Assembly: GCA_019188255.1 (NCBI GenBank)
Contig: JAETXT010000004.1
Span: 372,001 to 436,000, forward strand
Source: Verticillium longisporum
Lineage: Eukaryota > Ascomycota > Sordariomycetes > Glomerellales > Plectosphaerellaceae
Reading direction: 5' to 3'
DNA: 64,000 bases
A program made the translations under genes and the position numbers. The notes under the pieces were generated by a model. The model ran no database searches. It worked only from the letters and a program-made list of their open reading frames with translations, and was not told the origin of the DNA. This document shows, in pieces, positions 43,776-54,223 of the stretch. Numbering within the stretch: the stretch's first letter is position 1; each line of letters begins with the position of its first letter.

Positions 43776-45889
43776 CTAGTGCGAAAATGGTCGCTGATGA
43801 TACACCTGCGCCTCCTCTGGCCTCCCCTCCTCTGGCACGTCAACATAACGTGGATCTATGTACCACGCAGAATCACCGTCGCTGAGCGTCAGACTGGTGC
43901 CGCTGCCCAGCCACCTCAGTAAGTTGCCTTTAGGCTCGACACTTTCGAAGACAAAGTCCTCCCATCGCGGCGCTCGCAGTGCCTCGAGGCAATGCAGCGA
44001 CGATCCGGGCCAGAGCCCGACGATACGATCACCCTTGTCGTATGAGCGATACCAAGACGAGCAGTCTTCCGTGTACACCGTCTGTTTGAAGTACTCATCG
44101 ATATAACGACTGAAGTCGGCGACGAGTTCCGGCCGGATCTCACAAGTCGCGTAGTCCTCCTTCTGCAACTTTCGGATCATCTTGACCGCATAGTCAGCCT
44201 GGCCCTCGAGGACGGAGAGGAGGCTGCCGGAGCCAAGACCGGAGTTGGGCCCGCCGATGAGGAAGAAGTTTGGAAATCCGTCCACGGCAATGGCGAGATA
44301 TGTCTCTGGATGAGGCGACCATCTCTCCTGTAGCGTTACGCCGTTGCGACCAGTGACGGGAAACGAAGGTGCCGCCTGGACATCAAAGCCAGTGGCGCAG
44401 ACGATCGCATCCAGGTCAACCTGCTCGCCCGTCTGGAGCTTGAGACCCGTCGAAGTCAGCTGTTGAATCGGCGTATTAGTGAAGGTCACGTTTTTCTCTT
44501 TTAGAGCCTCGAGGTATCCTGGGCCGGGAGTAAGTCTCCGGCATCCAGGAGCAAATGTTGGAATGATGGCTTCATAAAGGTCAGGCCGGCCTTTCAGTTG
44601 TTCCTTCATGTGGTTTGTAAACTTCTCCAAGGCAATGGCTTGTTCTTCCGAGCCTCTCAGGGCGAAACGATACTTCTTGGAAGCCTCTTCTTCGAGCGCC
44701 TTGCGAAGTTTGTGAAAGAGCTCGGGATCATCTGTGACGCGCTTTTTATGCTCCTCGGGAACTGGGTTTTTCTTATGATTAGTTGCTGGGATCTCCGATT
44801 CAGATGAGCACATCTGACGCACATATGTTGATCTTGGGGTCCATCCCCATCTTGGTCATCGCTAGATCGCCAAATGAAGTCGAAACCCAGGTCGGGCTTC
44901 GCGCGAAATTCCAGACCTTGATCCCGTCAAGCTTTTGAATCGCGGGCACAATCTGAATAGCGCTGGAGCCATTACCGATGACTCCAACTCGCTTGTTGCG
45001 CAAATCAACACTGCCATGTACCGATCAGACCAATAAGATCTCAACCAGGGTCGCTGCTGGCTTACCTTTCATCCCATGCAGCAGAATGCATTAGTTTACC
45101 CTGGTAGTCTTCTATCCCTTTGATCTTAGGCCATTTGATCTGGTTAAGGCCGCCCTTGGCCGAAATGACAAGATCAGCTGTCTCCTCAAAGACAAGGCCG
45201 GACTTGAGATCCTGCACTTTGACCTGCCTGTTTTTGAGGATTAGCAAACCTAGGCAAGCCATGAAAAAGGTCTCACAGGGAAGTCGCTTCATACCATTGC
45301 CTTTGACGAGCGTTCCAAACACAGCTCTCGACAGCGTGGGATGTCTTGATGAATCGGTTTGCGCCATATTTTTGAGCGACTCCCTGCATATACGCGCGGA
45401 TTTCCGGTCCTGGGGCATACAGCGAGGACCAGTTCGGGGTGGGGGCAAAACTGAATTGATAGGAATAGGCTAACCCAAGTCTCTGTCAGCCTTGAAGTGT
45501 GCCACGGAAGCTGTAGGAAGTCGGGCGAATGTGCTTCGACACTTACATGGGATGTCGCAAGCGATGCCAGGGTAACGGTTCATCCACCTGAAAGCTGATG
45601 AGCAGCGAGCTTCCAATCATTCCGCTTGAGGGAACCCGACCTACCATACACCTGCCGTCTCCTCATTCTGTTCGTAAGTCTGGATCTTGACATTCTTCAA
45701 TCGCTGGGATAGCCTGCGACAAACATGTTAATGGTCAACATGTCCAATTGGGGTCACGTCCACGAACCGGATTGTTGTGTATATCCCCGAGAATCCCGCC
45801 CCGATGACGATGACCTTCAGTGGCCGCAGATTCTCAATTGGCTCATCCTTGATGGTGAAAGGCTCAGACGCCGCAAATTGTTCACCCAT
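43776..45889 (-). CDS. FAD-dependent Baeyer-Villiger-type monooxygenase
   Basis: A class B flavoprotein monooxygenase using FAD and NADPH to oxidise ketones or aldehydes, often in secondary metabolism or sterol degradation. Seven exons (45889-45768, 45713-45645, 45587-45547, 45469-45295, 45227-45066, 45010-44823, 44785-43776) give 588 residues. The FAD-binding Rossmann motif is IVIGAGFSG (residues about 28-36), followed by NRYPGIACDIPS. The family fingerprint region reads YQGKLMHSAAWDES, close to the F-x-G-x3-H-x3-W form of Baeyer-Villiger enzymes. The NADPH-binding motif is VGVIGNGSSA. VCATGFDV marks the second flavin contact. The last intron, as drawn, is only 37 nt. No other biosynthetic gene is adjacent. 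Confidence 0.85.
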
Positions 45890-46717
45890 CTTGTCGGGTT
45901 TATGCAGGTTCCTCCTGGCACGTGAGGTTCTGCTTGTCACGATATCTCGAAGTTCACAGCAAAAAACACACTTCTGCTGTGCTTGCACGAGCGGGGAAGC
46001 GGTTTTATTAAAAATCGTTCAGGAGCAAGACCAAGAACTTGCCGTCATCCACCTCCGTACTGTCTCCCAACCGCTCGACCTTGGGGTCTTATAAATGTAA
46101 CCCCGCAATGTCAAGCCATGGTGCAATGTTGGGAGCACGGCACCACAATCCGGTACAACGTCTCCGCGCCCCACCATGTTGCGTGTGGGGTTGGTGCGGA
46201 GAGGACCTGTTCTCGTGATGTCTTGCCTCATCAGACCGAAGTGTCAAAGCGCGCCACATGCACCTGTGGGGATCACAGGTACGTTCCGTAGGGCTGTCAA
46301 AGCGAAGCGATGCACTGATCGGCTCACTTGTGGGGACGTAGCGATGTTTGAGGCGATACAGCTGCCTTAGCGAAGGAGCTATCCAGTCGCTTGTGAAACC
46401 TTGGTTGCTATTTAAATAAATACTTCCAGAGGGAGCAACTCTTCGGACTTCGACAGAACTGGTGCTAGCTTCAGCGTGATCCAACCTTCAACATTACTCT
46501 CTACCAAGTCGGTGCTAAAAGGCTAACTCAACGAAATTGGCACAATTGTCGACGTCTTGATATGAAGGTGCTGGGGCACTCTAACTGACTCTGTCACGTT
46601 TCTGGAGTACCATAACGTATCGACCAGTCCACCCAAACTACCCTTTGCTTTTCGAAATAGCAGCTCGATGGTGCCGGAATGTCGCGATTAGCTATTATTA
46701 CCCTCTACACGATCGGC
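45890..46717. other. Intergenic, no gene seen
   Basis: Promoter of the monooxygenase and 3' region of the AA9 gene. No supported frame or RNA gene. Confidence 0.5.
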
Positions 46718-47641
46718 TCAGCTGTTCAGGCAAGTACTAAACCACTGGTTATGCTTGATACACGTCCCAGCAGCACAGCATGTTGGCCCTACAAAGCCTT
46801 GGCCGCCGCACTGGGCCCACAAGCGTGCGCACACCGGACCCGTTGGCTGGGGGACTGCAGTTGTGGTGCGAGTTACGAGAGTCGTGGTCGGGGGTGGTGG
46901 TGGTGGTGGGGTTGAAGGAACCCATACGGCTGGGCCGGGATAGGGGTACGACTTGGTTGTGCTCGTGTAGATGTCGAATAACAGACCAGCATCATCAGCC
47001 TTGTATGCCCCTGGGAAGGAGACAAATGATTCCGGGAAATCAGTGCCGGAGCCAGTGACTTGAAGCTGCGCACAAGCGAGGGAGAACTGAGGCTTCTGAT
47101 AGGAGTGGAGTGCAATGTGCTCAGCGCGGAGAAGGTAGTTGCCAGGGCGGAGGCTTGCTGGGATTATCGTGGAGATCTCGGTCATCTCGACAGCGAACTG
47201 ACTATTCATTCCGGGCGTGTTACCGTACTGATCCACCTTGAACCAGACATTACCGGTGGGCGTCCAGGAGATGACATCCTGGCCATCCGGCACCCGAGCC
47301 AGATAGAAAAGCACTGGACCGGGGTGCCCGATCGGAGCGCTGGAGGGAAATCTGATGCGAGTGCCCGGTGCAACAGTCTGCACATCCGAGACTGGGCGCC
47401 CCACTTTCTCATAGCAGCCCAGGAGTGGTGAGCTGACGTCTTCGATGGGGTTACTGACGGGATTGTTGGCGGTCTCACGAACGAATTCCCAGTCGGCCGA
47501 ACGCCCACGGTTTACTGTGATGCTTCGAAAAAGATCTATTCTTATGTGGTTAGAGAATGAATCAGTTCATTGGCGTGCCCAAAACGTACAATTTCCGAAG
47601 GCGAAGGGCGCCAGAAGCCCAAGCACGACGGCTGTTTTCAT
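46718..47641 (-). CDS. AA9-family (LPMO-like) secreted protein with CBM1, altered copper site
   Basis: Two exons (47641-47590 and 47535-46718, 54-nt intron) give 289 residues. A short signal peptide ([16 protein letters not shown]) is followed by an AA9 fold sequence ([60 protein letters not shown]), a Pro/Thr linker and a complete CBM1 ([12 protein letters not shown] to FSTCLNS). AA9 enzymes oxidatively cleave cellulose using a copper held by the N-terminal histidine, a second histidine and an axial tyrosine. Here the residue after the likely cleavage site is asparagine (N17). The second histidine (H88) remains, and the tyrosine position reads serine (QFSLAC, S169). The protein is probably not a normal LPMO. 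The N17 reading depends on the predicted splice site and signal cleavage. Confidence 0.85.
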
Positions 47642-49626
47642 CGTGTCAGAAGTATGAAGTCGTGAGTGGTGGTGTTGAGTTTGCGCATACCATTCGAGAT
47701 GAGCCCCCGGCGGACAGGCTTATTTATCAAACAAGATCCCAGTCTGCGATTGTAGTGGCAGTGTCTGAAAGAGTGATATTGTTAAAGTTCGCAGTCCCCA
47801 AGGTCGTTGCGTGCGCCCGTCCGATATGACTTGCAGGTGCTTCGCTTATGAGAACGCATGTCAATGAATTGGCGATATCATTTATATTCAGCCTCAACAT
47901 ACTCTTCTCGTCTCACAACACCGACGAAGAGAATGGAGATTGCGTTGAACCTGCAGGTCAAGCCAAGCCTGCCCCGGAAAGCTTGGCTCCGCTGACGAAT
48001 GTCAATGTTTACCGCCAATAACGGTTTGCATTCGTGACGCCTCAATGTCTAGCGAAGAACAAAAGTTCCTGAAAATATACTCATAGAGTGCTACAGCCAT
48101 CAGTCATGTGGTTTGAAGCCCCCCGCGGCGCGTTGTCCTCGCAGCAGAGACCGGCAGTATTGCTTCCGTTCCAAGGTCGTATTCGATATGATCTAAGTCT
48201 TGCTGTGTTGCATGGACGTCTTCTTCAGAACGTCTGGACCTCTGTGTTAGTACTCGGTCCTCAGTCCCCAGTTCCTGTGCCACATAAGTGCATGATAGGG
48301 AGGAAGGCAGCTCTGCGGTATTAGTGTCATGAGATCTAGAAGCGCCCCGACCAGATTTAGACCGGCTGAGGACGTGCAGGGGATAGACTTTGCGTTGTCT
48401 TGAGTACAGATGTCAGGACGAGGCCGAGCCGCACTAGGAAATTGACTCATGACAACTTCGGAAATCGGTTCAGCACGGTGTATGAGTCTCCACGCTTCAG
48501 CACCTGGTCGTATCGATTATCACGAGCAGGCGCATCTCACCAGACGTGCATCACTTCGCTGGCTGGCAAGTGCCGTTCTTTAATCTGCCTCAGCGTGTGC
48601 TTGCACATGATGCCTGCCCAGACACAACATCTAGCAGCACTCATTGTCTTTCTTCAGTTCATTTGAAGACTGTGGGGAGACACCTGCGGAACCACGAGAC
48701 AGAAGGCTGGTTAGGGGCTGGAGACCTCGGGATGGCGTATATATGGGCTGTGGAGGGCCAGAAATCAGATCTGTTCTTGTTCCAAACCTCCAGACCTACA
48801 TTCGTAGCTTCCTCTGATGCCACCATCTTCTGAGAAGGGTGACCGAGAGTCCCCCTCTACATTCGGTTCACTTCGACACTATGCACTACATTAAGTAATA
48901 CCCCAATGGTTTCAAGAACTCAGACACTGGATGCATTCAATTTACGATCCCTCGTGCGGGAGCAATGACTAGGACGAAGACGATAGACAGAGAACTTGCG
49001 ATCAGACTACTGTACAACGTCCATAGCTTTCTCGTGCTTTGGATATGATGCCTTTTCCCGATAATGCCCCACATGAGGAGCATCCGACAGTTTCAAGAGT
49101 CACGTAAATTGCGGCTCAGTTGACCTTTCCACTGGCGGCACAAAGCTGGACTTTGTGAGACTTGCTGCGGTGCCTCTAGGTCAGTCTTGGCCACCTGGGC
49201 AGCCCTGCCGGATCCCGCGATATCACAAACAGTAATGGCCAACACGTTGCGTCGACGACGATAATTGTCCAGCGACGCGCATTTGGGGGCGGATAAGACG
49301 GATTCGGCCCATACATTCCTACACGCCAAGAACATCAATGAACCGTCTTCAGCATGTTACCAGAATTATCACCTGGCCCGAAGTCCCCGGACCCTTGATC
49401 TCTGAAGGGATAACCCTCGCTGTCACTGCATGTAGCCCGCCGGACCAGCCACTCTATCAATAGGACTCGACCCGGACGACGACTGGGTCCCGAGAACTGA
49501 AGAAGACTAGGAAACCAGACGGCAAAGCGTATAAAGTGCCACGATGCCCGACTTCAAAACCATAATTTTGTTCGACAGCATACCATCACCATCACCTGAT
49601 CACTCCCCTCTCAGCTACGTTCCGCG
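47642..49626. other. Two-kilobase intergenic region, no gene seen
   Basis: Open frames are short (under 100 codons) and without motifs. The composition is ordinary and not RIP-like. The last 100 bases before 49627 are CT-rich with TATAAAG at 49530-49536, which suits a promoter for the downstream secreted-protein gene. Confidence 0.45.
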
Positions 49627-50449
49627 ATGCATTTCCAATCCATCCTCCTCCCCGGCCTCTTCGCCGCCACGACCATGGCCTTGGCCCTGCCAGACGCCGA
49701 CATGACCTCTCCCACGGCTTGCAAGAAACGACCCTCTTCAAGCGCGACGACGTCCTGGGGCCCCGTGACCTTGAGCTCGCCGATGCTCACGGCGTCAACC
49801 TGACGGAGAGTGAGCTCCATCATCCTGCCTGATTCTGGCAGCATTCCTGGCAGATACTGACCACCGCCCCGCTCGCAGTGAACAGGCACTCCCTCATGAA
49901 GCGTGACGACGGGGATCACGTCACGATCTGGGTCGCCCGCAACTACATCGCGCACGACGACGGCGGCGACTCCACTGAGGCGGTCGACGACGACGACGAC
50001 GACGACGACGACGTAGACGAAGAGGACCTCACCAAACGACAGAGCGTTCGCGTCGGCAAGGACGTCTTCTTCCACCGCGGAGCCCTAGGCGGCAAAACCT
50101 GCCTGAAGCACAAGAGGCAGAGCCACACGGGCCCCAACCGGCCGACGTCGGGAGGCGTGCAGGCCTTCTACCGCTGGGGCGACCGCGAGGCCGGTAGCTT
50201 CATGCTCCACAGCCGCTGGCAGAGCCTGGTCATCGCCGGCTCCAACAAGGGCGCCAACGCCCTCTACCGGGCGAGTAGGGCCAGCAGCTTCCCGGAGCTG
50301 CACATCGGCAGCCCAACATCCGTAACGACGCCGACTGGACCCAGAAAAGGGCCCGTAGCTTCAACGGCGTCTGGAGGGCGTCGTCTAAGGGAGGCGAGAC
50401 CTGCCAGCTGCTGATGCGTGCCAACTACGAGATCATCAGAGCAAAGTAG
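49627..50449 (+). CDS. Small secreted protein with Kex2-type sites, two one-base frame breaks
   Basis: The ATG at 49627 starts a clear signal peptide (MHFQSILLPGLFAATTMALALP). An intron at 49810-49878 joins LTE to MNRHSLMKRDD. Lys-Arg sites followed by D or Q (FKRDD, MKRDD, TKRQS) suggest processing of a pro-region by a Kex2-like protease. Between the second and third is an Asp run encoded by GAC repeats. The C-terminal part (VGKDVFFHRG to a final NYEIIRAK) has two cysteines and no recognised fold. The frame breaks at the GG at 49716-49717 and the CCC at 50312-50314. One extra base in each gives 756 nt, 251 residues. Function is unknown; a secreted effector is one possibility but is not shown. 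Confidence 0.55.
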
Positions 50450-52408
50450 AATGTGTAAGCGGGGGTTGAGGAGAGGGGGTCAGGGGCGACGGGCGACGGG
50501 GCCAAACAAAGACCGGGGTTGGTCGTACGGTGGCCGTTGAAAGCCGGCGAGTAGCAGAATCATGGGTAGACCGTGTGGAATTCCGTTTTCTCTCTCATAG
50601 ATAACGAAAGACCAACTTGAGCTGGATCAGCGACTGATTCAGGGACGGCATCGCCTGCTGCGGCTGCTTCAAAGTCCTGCGCGTGAGATCTCTTGACACC
50701 AGACTCACGCGCACCTCGCACTCGCACCGGGCGCCCTGGTCCCGCAGAAACATGTGGCCAAAGTGGACCGTCAGCTGCTCCCCATACTAGATTTTGCGGA
50801 GTGCCTCGATCGCTATAGCATACGTCCCGGAGGCCTTGACCGGGCATATCCGTACCGACCCTTAGAAGTAGCGGTTTAGGTTGCGGAAGATACTATCCGC
50901 GCCCTCGACGTAGATCTGGGCTATCCTAACGTGTCCCGGTGTGTACGGGCAGTGCATGTCGATTACCTATAGGCTATCAGCCACGCACCTCCTTGGCGGG
51001 AGTAGCCGGCTTGAGACGCCACACATCTATGATTGTTTTAGGTTTGCCTTATACGTAAAGAGGGGAAATGTGTACGTAGTTTCCCTTTATCGATTACCAA
51101 GTATAGATAGGGGCTTTTACTGGCTCTTCAAGTAACGTGTTAGTCCACGAACGGGCTTGCATGTTTTCCGCTGTGTGATCGGGGCCGTTATACCCCGCGT
51201 GGCCAGTTGCTTCACGCGGCCTTCTTCACCATAGTTATGAGTGTTGACGCTCTGAGCCATCCAGGGTGTAACCCGCCACGGCTGCGCTCTCGAGTGTAGC
51301 AAGTGCAGGTAGAGTTACCCTTTTAAGCCTGTTTAAAAGTTGATGCTATTGGGGCTTTTCTTGATGCCGTTTTACGCCATTCCTGCAACACAGTCCGGGC
51401 GTTGATCACTAGACGCTTGATAAGGCCGTCGCGGCGAACACTTCTTTGCATGATTATCCGACACATCTGCGGAAGCTTGCTGCCTGCAACTCAGTACATT
51501 GCTAAGCCAAGTGCCATTTTGAGCCCGGAAGGTTCTGGACTCATCATTGATTCCCAACTCAGGACGCACACATCAAGGCCTCGACACGTGGCGGCCAATG
51601 GCCAAGTCAAAGGTGGATACATGGAGTTTACTTCCCTGCTTGCCTGTTGCTTGCCTTTCCACAAGTTTTCCACGTGAGACGGCCAACAATGCTTTGGTGC
51701 TGCATACGGGCGTAGATAGTATTGTAGGTTATATCACATGGAAGACTTGTGGCAAGGCAGAAAATATGTCCCGTGATCTCTCATGCCAGGCAATATATAC
51801 ATCTCAAACGAACACATGCAGGGTGCGGGGATGCGGCGATTACTTCGGACGATATCTTTAAAGCCAAGCACGGGGCACCGGTCAGGTTCGAGGACAATCT
51901 CCGAAATCCGAATCTTTATCACAAGACGCGAGTCGCTGAAAACTGCCATGCCTGAACTACATTGCAGGGCTGAAAATTGTGCGGCAGCCCCCAACTCTGG
52001 GCTACATGATGGATGCGAATTGTTTGCCTTTTTGAGAAAGCATGCCGAGGCAGCTACCGGAGAAATACTCGGCAGCATGCAGTGGTGATCGAACGCGGTC
52101 CGTAGTTGCAAAAAACGGCATTCGGGGCAATCGTAGATTTGCCCGTTTGACTTGTTCCGGAGCCTTTTGACCTGTGCCACTTACTTTAACCTGCGACACT
52201 AGTTCATGGATTTTCTCCAGCACCCTTGTCAGATGCCAAGAGTGCCACACTCCATCAAGCGGAGAGACATGTAGACAGCTTAGTTAGGGATCACCGGAGA
52301 ATGAGATGCACAGAGGATGGGATGGGGCCATGCTATATAAGTCGTACCGCTCTTACAGTCTTGCCTCATCCAAGGGATCTGGCTGAACCTGCATCTCAAC
52401 TCTTAGTC
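50450..52408. other. Intergenic with degraded segment
   Basis: Apart from the relic at 50670-50945, I see no gene. Parts near 50800-51120 are richer in TpA and poorer in CpA than the surroundings, suggesting light RIP. A TATA-like TATATAAG at 52333-52340 lies about 70 bases before the pectin lyase ATG. Confidence 0.45.
50670..50945 (-). pseudogene. Degraded coding fragment, possibly SET-domain-like
   Basis: A minus-strand frame reads GADSIFRNLNRYF, then YGEQLTVHFGHMFLRDQG and CECEVRV, broken by two stops (TAG, TAA). The YGEQLTVHFG stretch, followed by closely spaced cysteines, faintly resembles the end of a SET domain and its post-SET region. It is too short to be sure. The surrounding C-to-T trend suggests a RIP-affected repeat or dead gene. 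Confidence 0.25.
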
Positions 52409-53645
52409 ATGACGAAACTCTACGCTCTTCTCTCCATCCTGGCGGCGGTGCCCGTGGCGGTAGCCCAACATCGAGGCACCCCCTTCGGCTTCGCCGCTGG
52501 CACCACGGGCGGTGGTAGTGCGGGACCAGTCTATCCCCAAAACAACCAACAGTATGTTTGACAGTATTCTCATCTACGGGCTTGGCCAAGATGCACCTGG
52601 GGACTAACCACTGCTGCTCAGACTCGTCAGCTACCTAACTGACAGCCAACCCCGTGTCATCATGATCGACCGCACTTTTGACTTCCTCCAGACAGAAGGG
52701 AGCGTGAGCACGCGCTGTTGCCGCCTGAACACTTGCAGCAACGGCTTACAGCCTCAGTCCTACATTGGCGATACATGCGACGGCGGTACCTGGGTCTCCT
52801 GCACTTACTGGAACGCCCCCAAGAATCCTATTGATGTCAAGAGCAACAAGTCCATCGTCGGTGTAGGCAGCAAAGGCATCATTCGCGGCAAGGCACTCCG
52901 TCTGCGCGGCGGTGTGAGCAACGTCATCATCCAGAACATCCACTTCACTGAGCTCAACCCTCAGTACGTTTGGGGTGGTGATGCTATTACCCTCGATGGA
53001 GCTGACCGCGTCTGGATCGACCACAACAAGTTCTCTCTGGTCGGTCGGCAGATGATTGTTTCTGGTTGGGGCGCCGCCGGCAAGGTGACGATTTCCGACA
53101 ACGAGTTTGATGGCAGGACGTCATGGTCTGTTTCTTGCAACAACAAGCACTACTGGGCCTTGCTGTTGATCGGCGCGAACGACTTTTATACCTTTGCTGG
53201 CAACTGGTTGCACGACCTGTCAGGCCGTTCACCCCACCTGGGCACCGGTGGCACCTCATCAAACGTTGTCCACGTCGTGAACAACTATTTCCAGAACATC
53301 GATGGCCACGCCCTTGACATTCAGGGCAACGCTTGGAGTCTACTTGAGGGCAACTACTTCGAAAACGTCAAGGAGCCTGTCTCTGCGGGCAGTGGCAGTG
53401 ACGGCGCTAAGATCTACGATATTCGCCAGGTAGCGGACGCTGCCAACGCACAGAGCGCGCTCGGCTACATCCCTGAATGGAACCGAAACGCTGGGAGCAG
53501 TGGCGTGCCCAAGGTGCGCCTCGACCAGGCAGCCCTACAGAAGCTCGGTCAGCACAAGAGCGCCATCACATGGTCCCACTGGAAGGTAGAGAACGTGCCT
53601 ACCAACGTGAAGAACAACGCCGGCGTTGGAAAGATTCGCAATTAA
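52409..53645 (+). CDS. Secreted pectin lyase (PL1 family)
   Basis: An endo-pectin lyase that cleaves methyl-esterified homogalacturonan by beta-elimination, acting outside the cell on plant walls. Exons 52409-52551 and 52622-53645 give 388 residues. A signal peptide (MTKLYALLSILAAVPVAVAQ) precedes the parallel beta-helix. Family features are SVSTRCCRLNTC and GDTCDGGTWVSCTYWN near the N-terminus, NVIIQNIHFTELNPQYVWGG, WIDHNKFSLVGRQMIVSGWG, and the catalytic arginine stretch SGRSPHLG. The tryptophan- and cysteine-rich arrangement matches pectin lyases (EC 4.2.2.10) rather than calcium-dependent pectate lyases. The gene suggests growth on plants. Confidence 0.93.
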
Positions 53646-54223
53646 GCGAGTGGCTTGGTGGTCTTGTTGGGATGGTGTTACTTGTCCCTCAGATCATGCT
53701 GGTTTCTTCAGTCCAGAGGAGCGATCTCTACGAACTCCGAAATTGTCGGAGCGGAGATTTATTCGTACATATTTGATTCAATTCTAACAAGTAAATATAT
53801 GGTACCCAATAGTTGTACTGAACATAAGTGCATTATCTCAGACACTCAGTCTACCTGATGACGTTGGCTTCTGCTTATGAGGAAGATGACAATCGACTCA
53901 AGAGGTTTAAGGGGTTCTTCTGAGCGCCAGCTCTCCCGCCAGTTTCGGTACCTGCAATGGAAGCCGCGTTCTGCAAAAAGCTGTTTAAATCCATTGAGCC
54001 TGGAATGAAAGACTTGAGAGGTGGTTCAAGAGTGAAAGGTTTGTATTCTCCTGCCCATAACGCCTCTAACTTTACTAAATACACGCTTTCAGGGGCATGG
54101 CTACCAAGCAGTCTCATGGAGTCACCACCTCCGGGGACAAACTGAAGACAACGTCCTTAAATTCACCTATAAACAAAGTACAAACTTGCGATTTGATCAA
54201 ACCAAGTCCCATACCAAGCATTT
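53646..54223. other. Intergenic between convergent genes
   Basis: 3' regions of the pectin lyase and of the following minus-strand gene. Nothing else was seen. Confidence 0.5.
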
